This document shows positions 8,808 through 17,643 of a DNA stretch of 64,000 nucleotides, piece after piece. Origin of the DNA: Oligoflexales bacterium. Lineage in GTDB: Bacteria; Bdellovibrionota_B; Oligoflexia; Oligoflexales; RGVZ01. Position 1 is the first letter of the stretch; the number at the start of each line of letters is the position of its first letter. Location: contig CANLUT010000001.1 in NCBI GenBank assembly GCA_947494335.1, positions 930,001-994,000 on the forward strand. Reading direction: 5' to 3'. Under the pieces are notes generated by a model. That model was not told the origin of the DNA. It worked only from the letters and a program-made list of their open reading frames with translations, and made no database searches. The position numbers and the translations under genes were made by a program.

Positions 8808-8985
8808 GATGTCCGCGTCATGATTACATCATACCACCCGTTCCGGCATCTGTAATTTAGGTTTGGTATCTAGAAGTATCAGTATGTAATTACAGGTAAT
8901 TAGATTAACCATTCAGCGTATCGCGCGCCCCTTCTCAGGTACTGAATTAGATAGAGAGGCATCAAATTCGTGTCGCAACTGTGTC
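8808..8985. repeat. repeat copy B, right half: groEL-end-containing repeat
   Basis: An imperfect ~178-bp repeat shared with 13505-13682. Strongly conserved stretches include gatg-ccgcgtcatgattacatcat, gtaattt-ggtttggtatc, tagaagtatcag, gtaattacaggta and tcaaattcgt. At 8823-8841 it holds a 16/19 match to the last bases of groEL (15433-15451), which on the minus strand encode GGMM and stop. Confidence 0.8.
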
Positions 8986-9198
8986 GTTTTTAGTTTTAGG
9001 GATTGGTGGGTGAGGAAGGTTGGTGTTTGATGTCGTTTGCGCTCAATGGTCTGATGGCAATAAGGCATATAAACCAGACGAAATGTCTTTAGGATAGAAC
9101 AGCATCCAAAACTGCAGTGTGGCGCAGGACTCAATGGCCAGTATCAATATCAAGCGGTAGCCTAAACTAGGCCTATTCTTTTATGCGAAACAGGTGAA

Positions 9199-9633
9199 TC
9201 AGTTGCTACATCCTGAAACATCAGCTGTAAAGATTTTTTCCCTAGAACGATAGTCGTAAACATCGACACCGTCATTCATGCTTTCAGCATAGACTCCGTA
9301 ACTTTGCCCACTTTGAAAATATATCCATTCTCTGGAATCTTCTGCGGTAAATCGGACCCTATAGCCTAAATGACTGCCATCTTGTCTGACTCCACCAACA
9401 AGCATTTCAACTTTCGACCTGATTTCATTTCCGTTCTGATCGACTGCATATACCGGGGCCCCACCTGGAATGACTCTATCTAGATTGTCCGGCGATTGAG
9501 CTACTAACTTATCGACAATACATGATTCCAATTGCGAGAGATCATCCGCATCAAAAATAAATTGTGGGTTCCGAATACCTGCAAAGGCAACGACAGAGCA
9601 CGCTGCGGAACAAACTATTAACGGTAATCGCAT
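9199..9633 (-). CDS. secreted protein, unknown function
   Basis: A 144-residue exported protein with a good start (aaggagataacATG) and a signal peptide (MRLPLIVCSAACSVVAFA). The mature part reads as a small beta-sandwich type domain (VYAVDQNGNEIRSKVEMLVG, YRVRFTAEDSREWIYF) with cysteines at ESCIVD and near the end (VSGCSN) that could pair. No family recognised. It lies in the accessory segment and is followed on the left by repeat copy B. Confidence 0.65.
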   Translation of the reverse strand: MRLPLIVCSAACSVVAFAGIRNPQFIFDADDLSQLESCIVDKLVAQSPDNLDRVIPGGAPVYAVDQNGNEIRSKVEMLVGGVRQDGSHLGYRVRFTAEDSREWIYFQSGQSYGVYAESMNDGVDVYDYRSREKIFTADVSGCSN

Positions 9634-10293
9634 GTTATCTCCTTAAAATTAATTTTGAAAACTTCTCAAGATTTTAGCTTAAATTTTAAATCTGTCTATA
9701 AGAACACTTATCCTATTGGTTCACAGTTGCGCTGAACAAGTGCCAGAATCATCTAATGCGCGCTGCGCTCCAACTCAGCTTATCGCAAACAATTTTCCGT
9801 AACCAGAAATAATTGCCGACAAAGTTATCCTGTCGCTGTGTCTATGTTGGCCAGACAATCCGGCTTCATTTCGATTTTTGGAATGATTTGTACCAGTAGC
9901 GCGGTTGTACCTCTGTTTGACATGGACCGCTTTACTATCAGACAAGACATGAGGGGTCTCCTGGCCTGTGGATATTAACTACGCGTTGCAGACGCTTCGC
10001 TCGTTTTGATACTAATTGTACCGACGGTGATTATTGCCGATGATAAGCTCGTGTATTGCAGCTCGCCTGGGTCGAGCTATTTTTTTGACGAAAGCTTTGA
10101 ACGATCGCCATTTTACCCCTTCCCAATGGGGTCGTAGAGCCTCCTGAAACCCAAGAAAAAATCAATTTCTTCATTTTTTTGCAAGATTTTGGCATGATAG
10201 TATTTAGCAAGTCTCCGATACGTCAAACCTGATGCTCTGTGCCAGGATTCTACATTTGTTTGAGACAACTCATTTTTACGGAGAATTTCGTCC
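9634..10293. other. 660-bp intergenic region with no supported gene
   Basis: It separates the divergent secreted-protein gene and the membrane-protein gene. One plus-strand frame of about 70 codons ending near 9979 has neither a ribosome site nor family resemblance. The only definite structure is the terminator-like hairpin at 10060. A decayed gene or small RNA upstream of it is possible. Confidence 0.5.
10060..10087 (+). terminator. orphan intrinsic terminator
   Basis: The stem agctcg/cgagct with a seven-base loop is followed by a-ttttttt. It reads on the plus strand, but no plus-strand gene precedes it within this gap. It may end a small RNA or a degraded gene. Confidence 0.6.
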
Positions 10294-11337
10294 ATGGGCC
10301 CTATGTGGCGAACCCTCACACTATTGTTTCAAGCAGCAGTTTATTTCGTTATCTGGTTTTTGTATGGGTATGGATCCGAGGCCCTTCGGAACCGAGATCG
10401 CTGGGAGTTGACTAAGAAGATTTTTGATGTGGTGGGGAATGAGATCCCTTTAGGATGGACCCTCGTCGACAAAATTATGGGAACCCTTGGCTTTGCGGCG
10501 ATCATGCCACTACCCTGGATTTCAGCCGTCTATCTCATATTGGCTAACTTTTTTCCTGCTTTACCGGTACCAACAAACAAATCTCTCCTTATTCCGTTAT
10601 TTTTTGCGATTATTTGTATTCCTTTAGGTCCAGCTCTCGTAAACGGAGGGGCTTTTTATTCCAGGTTTTATAGCACGCCTCCGGCGACCATCCAAAAGCT
10701 TCGAGAAGCCTCAAAGTCAGGATCAGTAGTGACCTGCGCTTTGGTTAGTTATGATCCAGAGTCGACGACAGATGAGATGGATCAATGCGTTGCTGAAGTA
10801 GAGACTGCGAAGAACCCGAAGGAAAAGCGAGAGCGAATCGAGCAGTTTTTCAGGGATGGCAAAATAAGGAAGGTTATTCAGCCTGCGGAGTCGATGTCTA
10901 TCTTAAGGGCTATTATAGAGGGATACCGAGATAATTGGCTTTTTATAAGAAACTTTGGAGATGATCCTAATTACAATTTAGAATCCGATTTGAGGGAACG
11001 GGAATTTCTTCTGAGCAGTTCTAACCGGGTTATGTCAGTGGTTCCAGTATACCGACAAATTTGGTTTATAGATACCTACACGGAACTGCTCCTCCAAGAG
11101 GAGCATCACCTTTCAAGTATGACAGATATTGCTCGTTTTGCAATCAACATGGAAACCGGATGGTCTGAGGAAACAAAAGAATATTTTAATAGAAATATAC
11201 TGCCAAAGCTTAAAGAGAAGTTTCGATCGGCGTTAGAGAATTATAAGACTTTCGATCCCTCAGACTTCAATGATAACTCCCGCTCTTGGAGAAAAAAAGT
11301 TACGGATGGACTTTCGAATATAATGAATTCGTTCTGA
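10294..11337 (+). CDS. membrane protein, unknown function
   Basis: A 347-residue protein. Residues of about 5-25, 65-92 and 100-120 are hydrophobic membrane helices, with a short charged loop (RNRDRWELTKKIF) between the first two. The C-terminal ~215 residues are soluble, charged and mostly helical (CVAEVETAKNPKEKRERIEQFF, ETGWSEETKEYFNRNI), presumably cytoplasmic. No family was recognised. The start ATG 10294 has acggag about ten bases upstream; a second in-frame ATG follows at 10303. It lies alone in the accessory segment, with plus-strand orientation opposite to its neighbours. Confidence 0.7.
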   Translation: MGPMWRTLTLLFQAAVYFVIWFLYGYGSEALRNRDRWELTKKIFDVVGNEIPLGWTLVDKIMGTLGFAAIMPLPWISAVYLILANFFPALPVPTNKSLLIPLFFAIICIPLGPALVNGGAFYSRFYSTPPATIQKLREASKSGSVVTCALVSYDPESTTDEMDQCVAEVETAKNPKEKRERIEQFFRDGKIRKVIQPAESMSILRAIIEGYRDNWLFIRNFGDDPNYNLESDLREREFLLSSSNRVMSVVPVYRQIWFIDTYTELLLQEEHHLSSMTDIARFAINMETGWSEETKEYFNRNILPKLKEKFRSALENYKTFDPSDFNDNSRSWRKKVTDGLSNIMNSF

Positions 11338-11588
11338 AACGAGTGATGGCCCATAGATCATTTAATCACGATGCTCTTGAATTTGTCAGGAAAGCGTGAA
11401 TACGACTGGAATTAATGCCACAAATAAATAACCCGCGAGCGAAAACTCTCACCGAAAACTAGGCTAGTTCACAGCTCCATAAATTGATACATCAATAGCA
11501 ATGACCTGATAGTGATAAGATGGCGAGATATCAGAAGTTGCGAGTTTTTGGACAATAATCTCTAAATCGGATTCGTTAACTAAACGGA

Positions 11589-12404
11589 CTATTTTTTTGT
11601 ATCAATCGGTAGCAAAATATTTGCTCCACTGCCCTGACCGACCACGAGGGGACTTATGCCGTTCCATTTTTCCACAATTTGCAGTTGAACGAGGCCTGGA
11701 CTGTCCTGGAGTGCGCGCCCCCGAACGCGAATCGCTTCGGCTTCTCCCTTGGCTTTAATGATCGCGGTGTTTGCTTCAATCTCTGTTTTCTGTTGTGTAA
11801 ATTTCGCCTTTGCAGCCTCTTGTTCTTGAACCATCTTAGATTCAATGGCAGCCTCAAGCTCTTTGGACAGCGACACATCTTGAATGACTAAGTCCTCAAC
11901 CACCAGAATATCCCCAATTTTTGTCCTGCCTCCGCTCAGTGCCTTGACCTTGATCTCTTCACGTTTTTTTACGACCTGCTCTGCACTTTGCTGCGCTGTT
12001 ACTTCTTTCAAAGCTTCAGCCACCCTTGGAGCAATCAAGCTATCGAAGGGATCACCGGCAAAATCTTGAAAGATTTTCACGACAGATGCTTCGGGAACTC
12101 TGTAAAGCACCCTGAGTTCTACGGTAATTTGTTGCAGGTCCGAAGAGTAGCATTCCGTTCGAACTGTCCTTGTTTGCTGACGAACCGAAACGGGTACGAC
12201 CGTGGTTATCAGTGGCATTTTAAAACCAAGTCCCTCGGGCGCAAAAGCTGGAGAAACCTTACCTAGCGTTACGAGGATGCCGCGATTTCCGGGTTGCACA
12301 ACATAATACGATGAAAAAATAAAAATAAACGCCACAAATGCTACGATAGCAATCGTGATTGATTTTAGACTGTTTTTGGGATCACGTATATTTTCAGGGG
12401 ACAT
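11589..12404 (-). CDS. prohibitin-type SPFH/Band 7 membrane protein
   Basis: A 271-residue protein with one N-terminal membrane helix (ITIAIVAFVAFIFIFSSYYV), the Band 7 entry VQPGNRGILVTLGKV, the core SPFH fold, and an Ala/Glu/Lys-rich coiled coil (KMVQEQEAAKAKFTQQKTEI) typical of prohibitins. It ends with the family-like pattern LQIVEKWNG-SPLVVG. SPFH proteins assemble into large membrane rings that organise proteases or lipid domains. Start ATG 12404 has taggag upstream. No NfeD or FtsH partner is adjacent, unlike the second SPFH gene at 32352. Confidence 0.88.
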   Translation of the reverse strand: MSPENIRDPKNSLKSITIAIVAFVAFIFIFSSYYVVQPGNRGILVTLGKVSPAFAPEGLGFKMPLITTVVPVSVRQQTRTVRTECYSSDLQQITVELRVLYRVPEASVVKIFQDFAGDPFDSLIAPRVAEALKEVTAQQSAEQVVKKREEIKVKALSGGRTKIGDILVVEDLVIQDVSLSKELEAAIESKMVQEQEAAKAKFTQQKTEIEANTAIIKAKGEAEAIRVRGRALQDSPGLVQLQIVEKWNGISPLVVGQGSGANILLPIDTKK

Positions 12405-12588
12405 AACTCATACTCCTAACAGAAGATTCAAAAGATCTAAAATTATTTATTAGTATAACAAGCCCTCGCCATATGTATAGGCAAGTAGCACCGCTAATTA
12501 TCGAATTAAGAAAAAAATCTGTAGCGGTCTTCCCCTTGACTCCGCAATCCTTAACTAAGGAAGACAAATAATACTTGCAGGAGCCGCC

Positions 12589-13143
12589 ATGGTCGGTGAA
12601 GGCATCGACAAGAAGGCGGCACGCAAACCCCAAGGACCAGATTACGTCGCCGCGGAAAAAAAATACGTGCAAAAAAAATTTAGAGAAGCGATCAAACTTT
12701 ATCAGAAAGCCGAAGAATCCAAAGACATGGACGTCAAGGGACTCTAGCGCATGGGTTTTTCTTGCCGTGAAATCGAAAAATGTGATCTTGCTGTCATCCC
12801 CCCCCTCAAGAAAATATGGGAACTACAGCAAGCCAATAAAGTGTGGGCTGATGAGGAACTCGACGCACGTCGTGGAATCTTTCTACTAGCGCGATGCTAC
12901 GCAAAAAATGGCGACCCCTCGGGCGCAGTTTACTACCTAAACGCATTCCTGCTGGATCCTAAAAAATACCGCAGTGAGTTACAGTAGTCACTCAAACACA
13001 GAGATTTTGGATGGATTCACACGTCAAAAGAATATCAGCAATTCAGAGCCCAAGCTGAGCAGCGACTCAGCGGACGTCCGTCGTCTGTGTTGCTTCCGAA
13101 ATTCATATTCTGCTCGTTTGATGTCGAATCAATCTGCGGTTGA
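12589..13143 (+). pseudogene. TPR-like protein gene interrupted by two in-frame TAG codons
   Basis: One reading frame runs from ATG 12589 (caggag six bases upstream) to TGA 13141-13143 and is protein-like throughout, but it is cut by TAG at 12745-12747 and TAG at 12985-12987. The first part has a TPR-type helix pair (AEKKYVQKKFREAIKLYQKA). The middle part (residues after the first TAG) is again TPR-like ([31 protein letters not shown]). The third part (FGWIHTSKEYQQFRAQAEQRL) continues the helical character. I read it as a decayed gene. Readthrough of amber codons is a less likely alternative, since no amber-suppressing tRNA is seen here. Confidence 0.65.
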
Positions 13144-13151
13144 ATTCATAT

Positions 13152-13504
13152 CTAGTCTTTGACGACGATCGTTCCTGCAATGCGATCGTGGAGCGTCTGA
13201 AATTTTGGATCAGAAAGAGCCATAAAATAACCCAAACCAAGCATCAATCCCGATACAATCGCTCCAAAATATCGAACTAGAAAAGTCTTCATATCTGGTC
13301 GACTTCGAATTTTGACAAATGGCGAGGCTGCGCTAACCCACTCGATTGTTGGATCTTCAACCGGCATCTTGACTGGATCCAATTGCTTTTGAACCATAAA
13401 CTCAAAACATGCAGACCCTGCCGATAGCGTCTTTCGCATGGCCTGGCGCAGATAGTTATTTTGGTAGACCAGTCGGACTTGATTTGTCAGCCCGATGCGG
13501 TTCG
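13152..13504 (-). pseudogene. RDD-family membrane protein, 5'-truncated
   Basis: The C-terminal end has the RDD-family signature: a membrane helix (YFGAIVSGLMLGLGYFMAL) followed by the family ending SDPKFQTLHDRIAGTIVV. The usual N-terminal membrane segment with its R-x-D-D pattern is absent. The frame is open upstream past the only ATG (13439) as far as the edge of repeat copy C at about 13505, encoding a plausible RIGLTNQVRLVYQNNYLRQ, and then meets a stop inside the repeat. This looks like a gene cut off by the rearrangement that placed the repeat. A 95-residue product from 13439 could still be made. Confidence 0.65.
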
Positions 13505-13682
13505 GATGCCCGCGTCATGATTACATCATGCCGCCCATGCCGGTATATGTAATTTGGGTTTGGTATCTAGAAGTATCAGCGAGTAATTACAGGTAGTTAT
13601 CATAAACCACTGCCTGGCTGGTCCCCCCTTATTTGGTGTGAAAAGGTAAAGCGAGGTATCAAATTCGTCCCGATTCCGTCCC
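13505..13682. repeat. repeat copy C: groEL-end-containing repeat
   Basis: Imperfect repeat of 8808-8985. Positions 13520-13538 match the last 19 bases of the groEL region (15433-15451) exactly, in the same orientation, so the minus strand reads GMGGMM-stop. The rest of the repeat is not groEL coding sequence. It borders the truncated RDD gene on the left and the toxin-antitoxin operon on the right. Confidence 0.8.
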
Positions 13683-13708
13683 GATTTTGGTTTTTGATCG
13701 AAATCGGG
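13680..13708. other. cccgattt/aaatcggg inverted repeat
   Basis: Eight-base arms flank a T-rich loop, just right of repeat copy C and upstream of the higBA operator. It could be a terminator or part of the repeat unit; there is no clean T-run after the stem. Confidence 0.45.
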
Positions 13709-13749
13709 GCGGTATCGAGTGTGCTACAAGTTTTAAAAAATGGCGACGT

Positions 13750-13773
13750 CATGTTAGCGTATGTGCTAACATG
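13750..13773. promoter_or_regulatory. candidate HigA operator (perfect inverted repeat)
   Basis: The arms catgttagc and gctaacatg are exact reverse complements separated by six bases, 17 bases upstream of the toxin start. Antitoxins of this type commonly repress their own operon by binding such a palindrome. The assignment is by position and symmetry. Confidence 0.7.
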
Positions 13774-13790
13774 GGTTTTGGAGGATCTTT

Positions 13791-14173
13791 ATGAATAAGC
13801 GGCCGACTTCGAAGCTTGTTTACAGTGGAACGGAGCTGCGGCTTGAGTTCTACCAAAGCTCAGAGGGATCGGTACCAGCTGAAGAGTGGCTAGATGATCA
13901 AAAGGCGAAGGTTCAGCAGAAGTTTGCTACTTTATTTGCGTGGATTGGTGACCACGGGAAAATTTTTAACGAGCGCAAGTTCAAACATTTGACCGGATCT
14001 GACCCGATTTTTGAGTTCAAAGTAGACGATGGTAGGGTGCTTTGTTTCTTTTTTTCGGTGGGCGACTGGTTTTGACTCACGGTTTTTTGAAGAAAAGCGA
14101 CAAAACTCCAAAGGGCGAAATCGAGAGGGCTGAATCTATTAAGGCAGATTTTATAACTCGGGAGAAAAAATGA
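13791..14173 (+). CDS. higB: HigB/Gp49-type RelE-superfamily toxin, frameshifted at a T7 run
   Basis: The toxin of a type II toxin-antitoxin pair, a predicted ribosome-dependent mRNA interferase. From ATG 13791 (ggagg seven bases upstream) the product has the family opening LRLEFYQSSEGSVPAEEWL and FKHLTGSDPIFEFKVDDGRVL. The frame then stops at 14073-14075 (94 residues). Shifting by -1 within the seven T at 14049-14055 restores the conserved C-terminus (FFGGRLVLTHGFLKKSDK, then TPKGEIERAE) and gives about 127 residues, ending at TGA 14171-14173. That stop overlaps the antitoxin ATG as ATGA. It is either a one-base homopolymer mutation or slippage-controlled expression; the sequence alone does not decide. 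Confidence 0.8.
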
Positions 14174-14481
14174 AGAAGACAAAATCAAAACAGAAATCAT
14201 GGCTTGATAAAAAGCTCGACGATAAAAAATTCAGAAAAGGTTTCATGGAAGAATACGTCAAGGTTTCAATTGGCGAGCAACTTGCGGCGCTCCGGCAAAA
14301 AGCTAATATGACGCAAGCTGCAGTAGCCAAGAAAGTTGGGACAACCGCATCAGCGATCAGCCGCTACGAAAATGCGGAATATGATCGTTACGAACTTCAA
14401 ACTCTAAGAAAGATCGTCGAAGCATGCGGCGGCAAACTCGACATTATTGTTGCACCAGCTAAAGGTGATGATGCTGCCTGA
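14170..14481 (+). CDS. higA: HigA-type XRE-family antitoxin
   Basis: A 103-residue protein with a Lys-rich N-terminus and a helix-turn-helix of the XRE/Cro type (LAALRQKANMTQAAVAKKVG, then TTASAISRYENAEYDRY) at about residues 37-75. It should neutralise the HigB-like toxin and repress the operon through the palindrome at 13750-13773. Its ATG overlaps the full-length (shifted) toxin stop, so translation is probably coupled to toxin translation in that frame. The antitoxin itself looks intact. Confidence 0.88.
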   Translation: MKKTKSKQKSWLDKKLDDKKFRKGFMEEYVKVSIGEQLAALRQKANMTQAAVAKKVGTTASAISRYENAEYDRYELQTLRKIVEACGGKLDIIVAPAKGDDAA

Positions 14482-14510
14482 AAAAACGCGGCAACATTTA
14501 TTCGGAATGT

Positions 14511-14927
14511 TTAGAAACGGACTAATTTTTCGATTTTGCTATTAGCGAATCTTAATGTCCATTGGCCAGACTCTTTTTGGACAAAGTCATATACAATGGT
14601 CCGAAGGTCTCCTTGCCAATAGTTGAATGCGGTAGTTTTGCTGGGAACGCAACCCCATCCGAGTACAGCCAGCGGAAAAACCCGCTTAGACATATGATAT
14701 TCCTGATTTATGCCCTGTGGATTCAAGGTCACCTTTTCACAGGCCTGAGATGACCGACTGGACACAAAAAAGTTCGTGGATCCAGTGATCCTGACCTCGC
14801 TAACAGGTAATTCGATAGGCTCCGCCTCTGTCGCAAGCAATGGCATTGGTCGCAACAAAAGCAAAGGAAAGAGAATTAAATACTTGCTACTAAACGCTAT
14901 TTTAAAGGTCGGATGTAGGTACTTCAT
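14511..14927 (-). CDS. secreted protein, paralogue of the gene at 28231-28605
   Basis: A 138-residue protein with an N-terminal hydrophobic segment (YLILFPLLLLRPMPLLATEA) that reads as a signal peptide. The mature part shares long identical stretches with the product at 28231-28605: KVTLNPQGINQE, VFPLA-LGWGC, and WQGD followed by V-YDFVQ. Both end in FANS-I-K plus a hydrophobic F. Two shared cysteines are conserved (ACEKV/TCDKV and GWGC). Family unknown. It lies between the toxin-antitoxin operon and groEL, in convergent orientation to higA. Confidence 0.75.
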   Translation of the reverse strand: MKYLHPTFKIAFSSKYLILFPLLLLRPMPLLATEAEPIELPVSEVRITGSTNFFVSSRSSQACEKVTLNPQGINQEYHMSKRVFPLAVLGWGCVPSKTTAFNYWQGDLRTIVYDFVQKESGQWTLRFANSKIEKLVRF

Positions 14928-15281
14928 TTGTCCCTTAAATAGTTGCGTACTTTCTTAACAGCCATCTGCTAAAAATTTTTTCATGAAGTAGAGCTGATCT
15001 CAAAGGGGCCGCTTGAATTTTGTTCAGGTTATAAACTCATTCATACCTTTTAATCATCATTTTGAAAGAGTCAAAACGGAGACCTAAAAAGTTTTCAACT
15101 CCTGGTTTTATGGTTTCATCTCTCATCTCTCATCAGCTCTGATTCCAGAGCAGAAGAGAAGACGAAGCGCCTTAGAGGACTGCCCATTTTGGGACTTTTG
15201 CCGCAGACAATCCCCCTCCGGGTGATTTCTGGCGGTAGAGCCTAGATTTGGATTTATCAGACTCAGTTTAACTGACGTTAA

Positions 15282-15322
15282 AAGACCCAAAGCCGAGGCT
15301 CGAACCTCGTCTTTGGGTCTTC
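15282..15322 (-). terminator. groESL terminator, copy D of the repeated hairpin
   Basis: The minus-strand stem aagacccaaag...ctttgggtctt, with an inner cgagg/cctcg, is followed by tttaacg. It lies about 110 bases after the groEL stop. The hairpin core (ccaaag, gaggctcg, acctcgtctttgggt) is the same as in repeats A and B, pointing to a common origin. Confidence 0.8.
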
Positions 15323-15395
15323 GTCTTTGGGGCCATTTGGGGAAGAAATTTGGAGTACGACTCTGAAGTCGTCCCGAAAAATCGTCCCGATTGCA

Positions 15396-15421
15396 ATTTC
15401 GGAGTTGTAACACTCCGAAAT
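15396..15421. other. perfect 10-bp hairpin just after groEL
   Basis: The arms atttcggagt and actccgaaat enclose tgtaac, 12 bases beyond the groEL stop. No T-run follows. It may protect the groEL mRNA 3' end or act as an early terminator. Confidence 0.6.
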
Positions 15422-15433
15422 CACAAGTGTAAA

Positions 15434-17098
<1,665 letters not shown>

Positions 17099-17129
17099 CT
17101 AAGTTAGTCTTATCTATGTGTTGTTAAAA

Positions 17130-17417
17130 TCACTCGATGATGCCGAGGATATCGCCTTCGGTCAAAATCAGGTGCTCTGCGCCATCCATCTTCACTTCTG
17201 AGCCAGAGTATTTGCTAAAAAGAACGCGGTCGCCAGCTTTGACTTCAAGCTTGCGGACTGTGCCGTTCTCAAGGACTTTGCCGTTACCAACAGCAACGAC
17301 TTTGCCTTCCATCGGCTTTTCTTTCGCATTGTCAGGGATGATGATCCCGCCAACGGTCTTTTCTTCGCCCTCAAGGCGCTTCACAAGGATGCGGTCGTGT
17401 AATGGTCTGATTTTCAT
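17130..17417 (-). CDS. groES: co-chaperonin GroES (10 kDa)
   Basis: A 95-residue Gro[16 protein letters not shown] at the start, the mobile-loop region [20 protein letters not shown], and [11 protein letters not shown] in the beta barrel. I start at ATG 17417 (agaggaaacttgaaaATG). The longer upstream frame has no family similarity. First gene of the groESL operon. No CIRCE element (TTAGCACTC-N9-GAGTGCTAA) was found upstream; instead there is a different palindrome at 17495-17518. Confidence 0.97.
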   Translation of the reverse strand: MKIRPLHDRILVKRLEGEEKTVGGIIIPDNAKEKPMEGKVVAVGNGKVLENGTVRKLEVKAGDRVLFSKYSGSEVKMDGAEHLILTEGDILGIIE

Positions 17418-17494
17418 TTTCAAGTTTCCTCTCTCTAAATCGAAAATCGTTAATAGGTAAAAGCGTGTAAATAACTTGGCTGACAAGGTAATCC

Positions 17495-17518
17495 GGGGCT
17501 TGAAGTTGTCAAGGCCCC
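17495..17518 (-). promoter_or_regulatory. palindrome upstream of groESL, candidate operator/promoter element
   Basis: On the minus strand ggggc-c-ttga-caact-tcaa-gcccc forms a near-perfect inverted repeat 78-101 bases before the groES start. It overlaps a TTGACA that could serve as a -35 box. Given its place and the lack of CIRCE, it may mediate heat-shock control, but no known operator was matched. Confidence 0.45.
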
Positions 17519-17559
17519 ACCTGCAAAAAAAGTTTTTACCCCTGATTTATGCTAAAAGA

Positions 17560-17600
17560 AAGCCCTGAAATGCCTAATAGATGGGCTTTTCAGGGGCTTG
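17560..17600 (-). terminator. intrinsic terminator after the TPR/membrane gene
   Basis: The minus-strand stem aagcccctgaaa...tttcagggctt is followed by tcttttagc. It lies about 45 bases after the stop of the gene ending at 17644 and isolates it from the groESL promoter. Confidence 0.75.
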
Positions 17601-17643
17601 TGCAAGATGAATGCTGAGATAGTGGCGTTTTTGTGCCTAAATT

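Larger units (their letters stand above)
8432..9198. other. 767-bp gene-poor region holding repeat copy B
   Basis: It contains the terminator cassette at 8701-8804 and the groEL-end repeat at 8808-8985 (separate entries). The remaining sequence has only short frames, including a 73-codon minus-strand frame at 8913-9134 that overlaps the repeat and shows no protein-like features. Confidence 0.6.
14928..15433. other. 506-bp region between accessory segment and groEL
   Basis: It contains the groESL terminator hairpin at 15282-15322 and a second hairpin at 15396-15421 (separate entries). Short frames in this stretch, including a 96-codon minus frame over the hairpins, are not protein-like. Confidence 0.6.

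Noticed and set aside
8913-9134. 73-codon minus-strand frame
   Set aside because: It overlaps the groEL-end repeat, lacks a ribosome site and has no protein-like pattern.
9793-9979. Plus-strand frame in the 660-bp gap
   Set aside because: No start with a ribosome site and no family resemblance; too short to separate from chance.
15123-15413. 96-codon minus-strand frame after groEL
   Set aside because: It lies over the groESL terminator and the second hairpin, so its sequence is explained by those structures.
17418-17640. CIRCE element for groESL
   Set aside because: The TTAGCACTC-N9-GAGTGCTAA pattern is absent on both strands of the leader.
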